DNA of 64,000 nucleotides from Nocardiopsis quinghaiensis (GTDB lineage: Bacteria; Actinomycetota; Actinomycetes; Streptosporangiales; Streptosporangiaceae): positions 62,001 to 126,000 of the forward strand of contig NZ_ML703339.1 of NCBI RefSeq assembly GCF_008638365.1, in the 5' to 3' direction. The notes beneath the pieces are model-generated. The model saw nothing but the letters and a program-made list of their open reading frames with translations. It was not told where the DNA came from and made no database searches. Both the position numbers and the translations under genes were made by a program. Numbering within the stretch: the first letter of the stretch is position 1; each line of letters begins with the position of its first letter. Below are positions 63,235 through 64,000 of this stretch, in pieces.

Positions 63235-63663
63235 TTAGCCCTGCGCCTGGCCGATCTTCTCCCTGAGCCAGTCGGAGATCGCGTCGTCGTCCCGGGGGAA
63301 TTTCCCCAGCTCGAAGACATAGCTTTCCGGCGACGGGGAAATGGGGTGGACCCCCAGTTCCTTGTCATAATGGAATTCCGCGTTGAACTTTCCCGGCCTG
63401 GTCACCGAAATCGACATGGCGAGCCAGGCCCCCTTGCCCTCCTGGTACATCTCACCCTTGAGGAACTTGGCCTTCTTGTCGACAGAGCGCGGGTGGCGCT
63501 TCCTCTCTGTCTCTCCGTTCTCGAAAGTTACGAGGTTCTCGCTCGCCGCAACGCCCCCGATGTAGTCATACCTGTAATTCATCGAGGTCCAACCGCTTGG
63601 GGCGGCCTCGACCAGCTCAAGGGCCATGCCGCGCACCAGCTCCTGCTGCTGGGCAAGATCCAT
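63235..63663 (-). CDS. YezG/EssG-like immunity protein
   Basis: A 142-residue protein. MDLAQQQELVRGMALELVEAAPSGWTSMNYRYDYIGG and the end YDKELGVHPISPSPESYVFELGKFPRDDDAISDWLREKIG fit the YezG (DUF600) family, whose members neutralise nuclease toxins of the YeeF/EssD type. The ATG at 63661-63663 follows GGAAGG and lies 14 bp beyond the toxin stop; a GTG five codons earlier overlaps that stop. It is transcribed behind the toxin gene, the normal order for such pairs. Confidence 0.8.
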   Translation of the reverse strand: MDLAQQQELVRGMALELVEAAPSGWTSMNYRYDYIGGVAASENLVTFENGETERKRHPRSVDKKAKFLKGEMYQEGKGAWLAMSISVTRPGKFNAEFHYDKELGVHPISPSPESYVFELGKFPRDDDAISDWLREKIGQAQG

Positions 63664-63677
63664 CGAACTTCCTTCCA

Positions 63678-64000
63678 CTAATTCCTTGGAGTCCGCGTGG
63701 GATGGTTGTCGTAATTCAGCCTCGCCTGGTCCACACCATTAAGCGACCAGTCTACCACGATTTCCGAAGGCGGAGCTCCCAGGTCATTCATTTCCTCGGG
63801 GCGGTTTCTGTCGTACTGCCCCGCATAGCTGTTGAGATTGTCCTGCCTCGCCTGGAATTCTGCCCGGTCGAAATCCGGAAGCGAGTCATCGTATTCGACT
63901 TCCACCCGGAACGTAATCGAGGGCTTGTCGCCCGCGAGGTTGCGCCACTGGTCGACGAGCGCCGGCTTTCCGCCCGGGTGGTTCTCCGCGTGAGCGGTGC
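63678..64000 (-). CDS. Polymorphic toxin C-terminus, probable nuclease (partial)
   Basis: The frame is open to the window edge, so only the last 106 or so residues are seen: TAHAENHPGGKPALVDQWRN, then ITFRVEVEYDDSLPDFDRAE, and near the end PPSEIVVDWSLNGVDQARLN. The strand pattern and position before a YezG-like gene suggest the DNA/RNA non-specific endonuclease domain (EndoNS_2) of EssD/YeeF toxins secreted by type VII systems. Its catalytic His-containing motif would lie outside the window. The toxin family is inferred mostly from the immunity neighbour. Confidence 0.55.
   Translation of the reverse strand, partial: TAHAENHPGGKPALVDQWRNLAGDKPSITFRVEVEYDDSLPDFDRAEFQARQDNLNSYAGQYDRNRPEEMNDLGAPPSEIVVDWSLNGVDQARLNYDNHPTRTPRN

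Overview
The window is very GC-rich, codons end mostly in G or C, and GTG and TTG starts are common. The gene order rpmH-dnaA-dnaN-gnd-recF-DUF721-gyrB-gyrA-DUF3566-tRNA-Ile is that of the replication-origin region of a filamentous actinobacterium. TadA-associated proteins, tandem MurJ proteins with a pseudokinase and SigM, a long-linker DnaA and DUF397/DUF5753 pairs support this. A Nocardiopsis-like member of the Streptosporangiales is the best guess; the genus is inference.

Layout. 0.0-6.4 kb: the end of a LacI-type regulator, a tRNA-Ser gene directly behind a tadA operon carrying two TadA-associated paralogues, upp, several small proteins, and a half-size ABC-F ATPase behind a possible leader peptide and between 28-nt direct repeats. 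6.5-20 kb: dnaB carrying two inteins, a MATE exporter, a Tat-exported amidase, rplI-rpsR-ssb-rpsF, a class A penicillin-binding protein and ino1. 20-33.9 kb: an MFS transporter, a GNAT enzyme, the CCA-adding enzyme, DUF6049, two MurJ paralogues, a pseudokinase, and SigM with its anti-sigma factor. 34-36.7 kb: a frameshifted response regulator, a small membrane protein and trxB-trxA behind a SigR-type promoter.

36.7-56.6 kb is the replication and segregation core. parB, parA, rsmG, jag, yidC, yidD, rnpA and rpmH read leftward; dnaA, dnaN, gnd, recF, DUF721, gyrB, gyrA and DUF3566 read rightward. Seven parS sites lie between trxA and jag, two of them inside the parA coding sequence and others forming the tips of long palindromes. 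DnaA boxes cluster on both sides of dnaA; the denser and longer cluster, between dnaA and dnaN, is taken as oriC.

56.8-64 kb is accessory DNA behind tRNA-Ile: an excisionase-like HTH protein, a 42-residue Trp-rich membrane peptide, a DUF5753/DUF397 regulator pair, small unknown proteins, a sulfotransferase-SUMF1 gene broken by several frame changes including an 11-G run, a Nudix hydrolase facing a nucleotidyltransferase, and at the edge the end of a probable polymorphic nuclease toxin with a YezG/EssG-type immunity gene.

The most distinctive observations are the DnaB intein pair (one with class 3 features), parS sites used as hairpin tips and codons, the half ABC-F gene with leader peptide and flanking repeats, and the disrupted sulfotransferase-SUMF1 locus. 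All calls come from reading the sequence; no database search was run.
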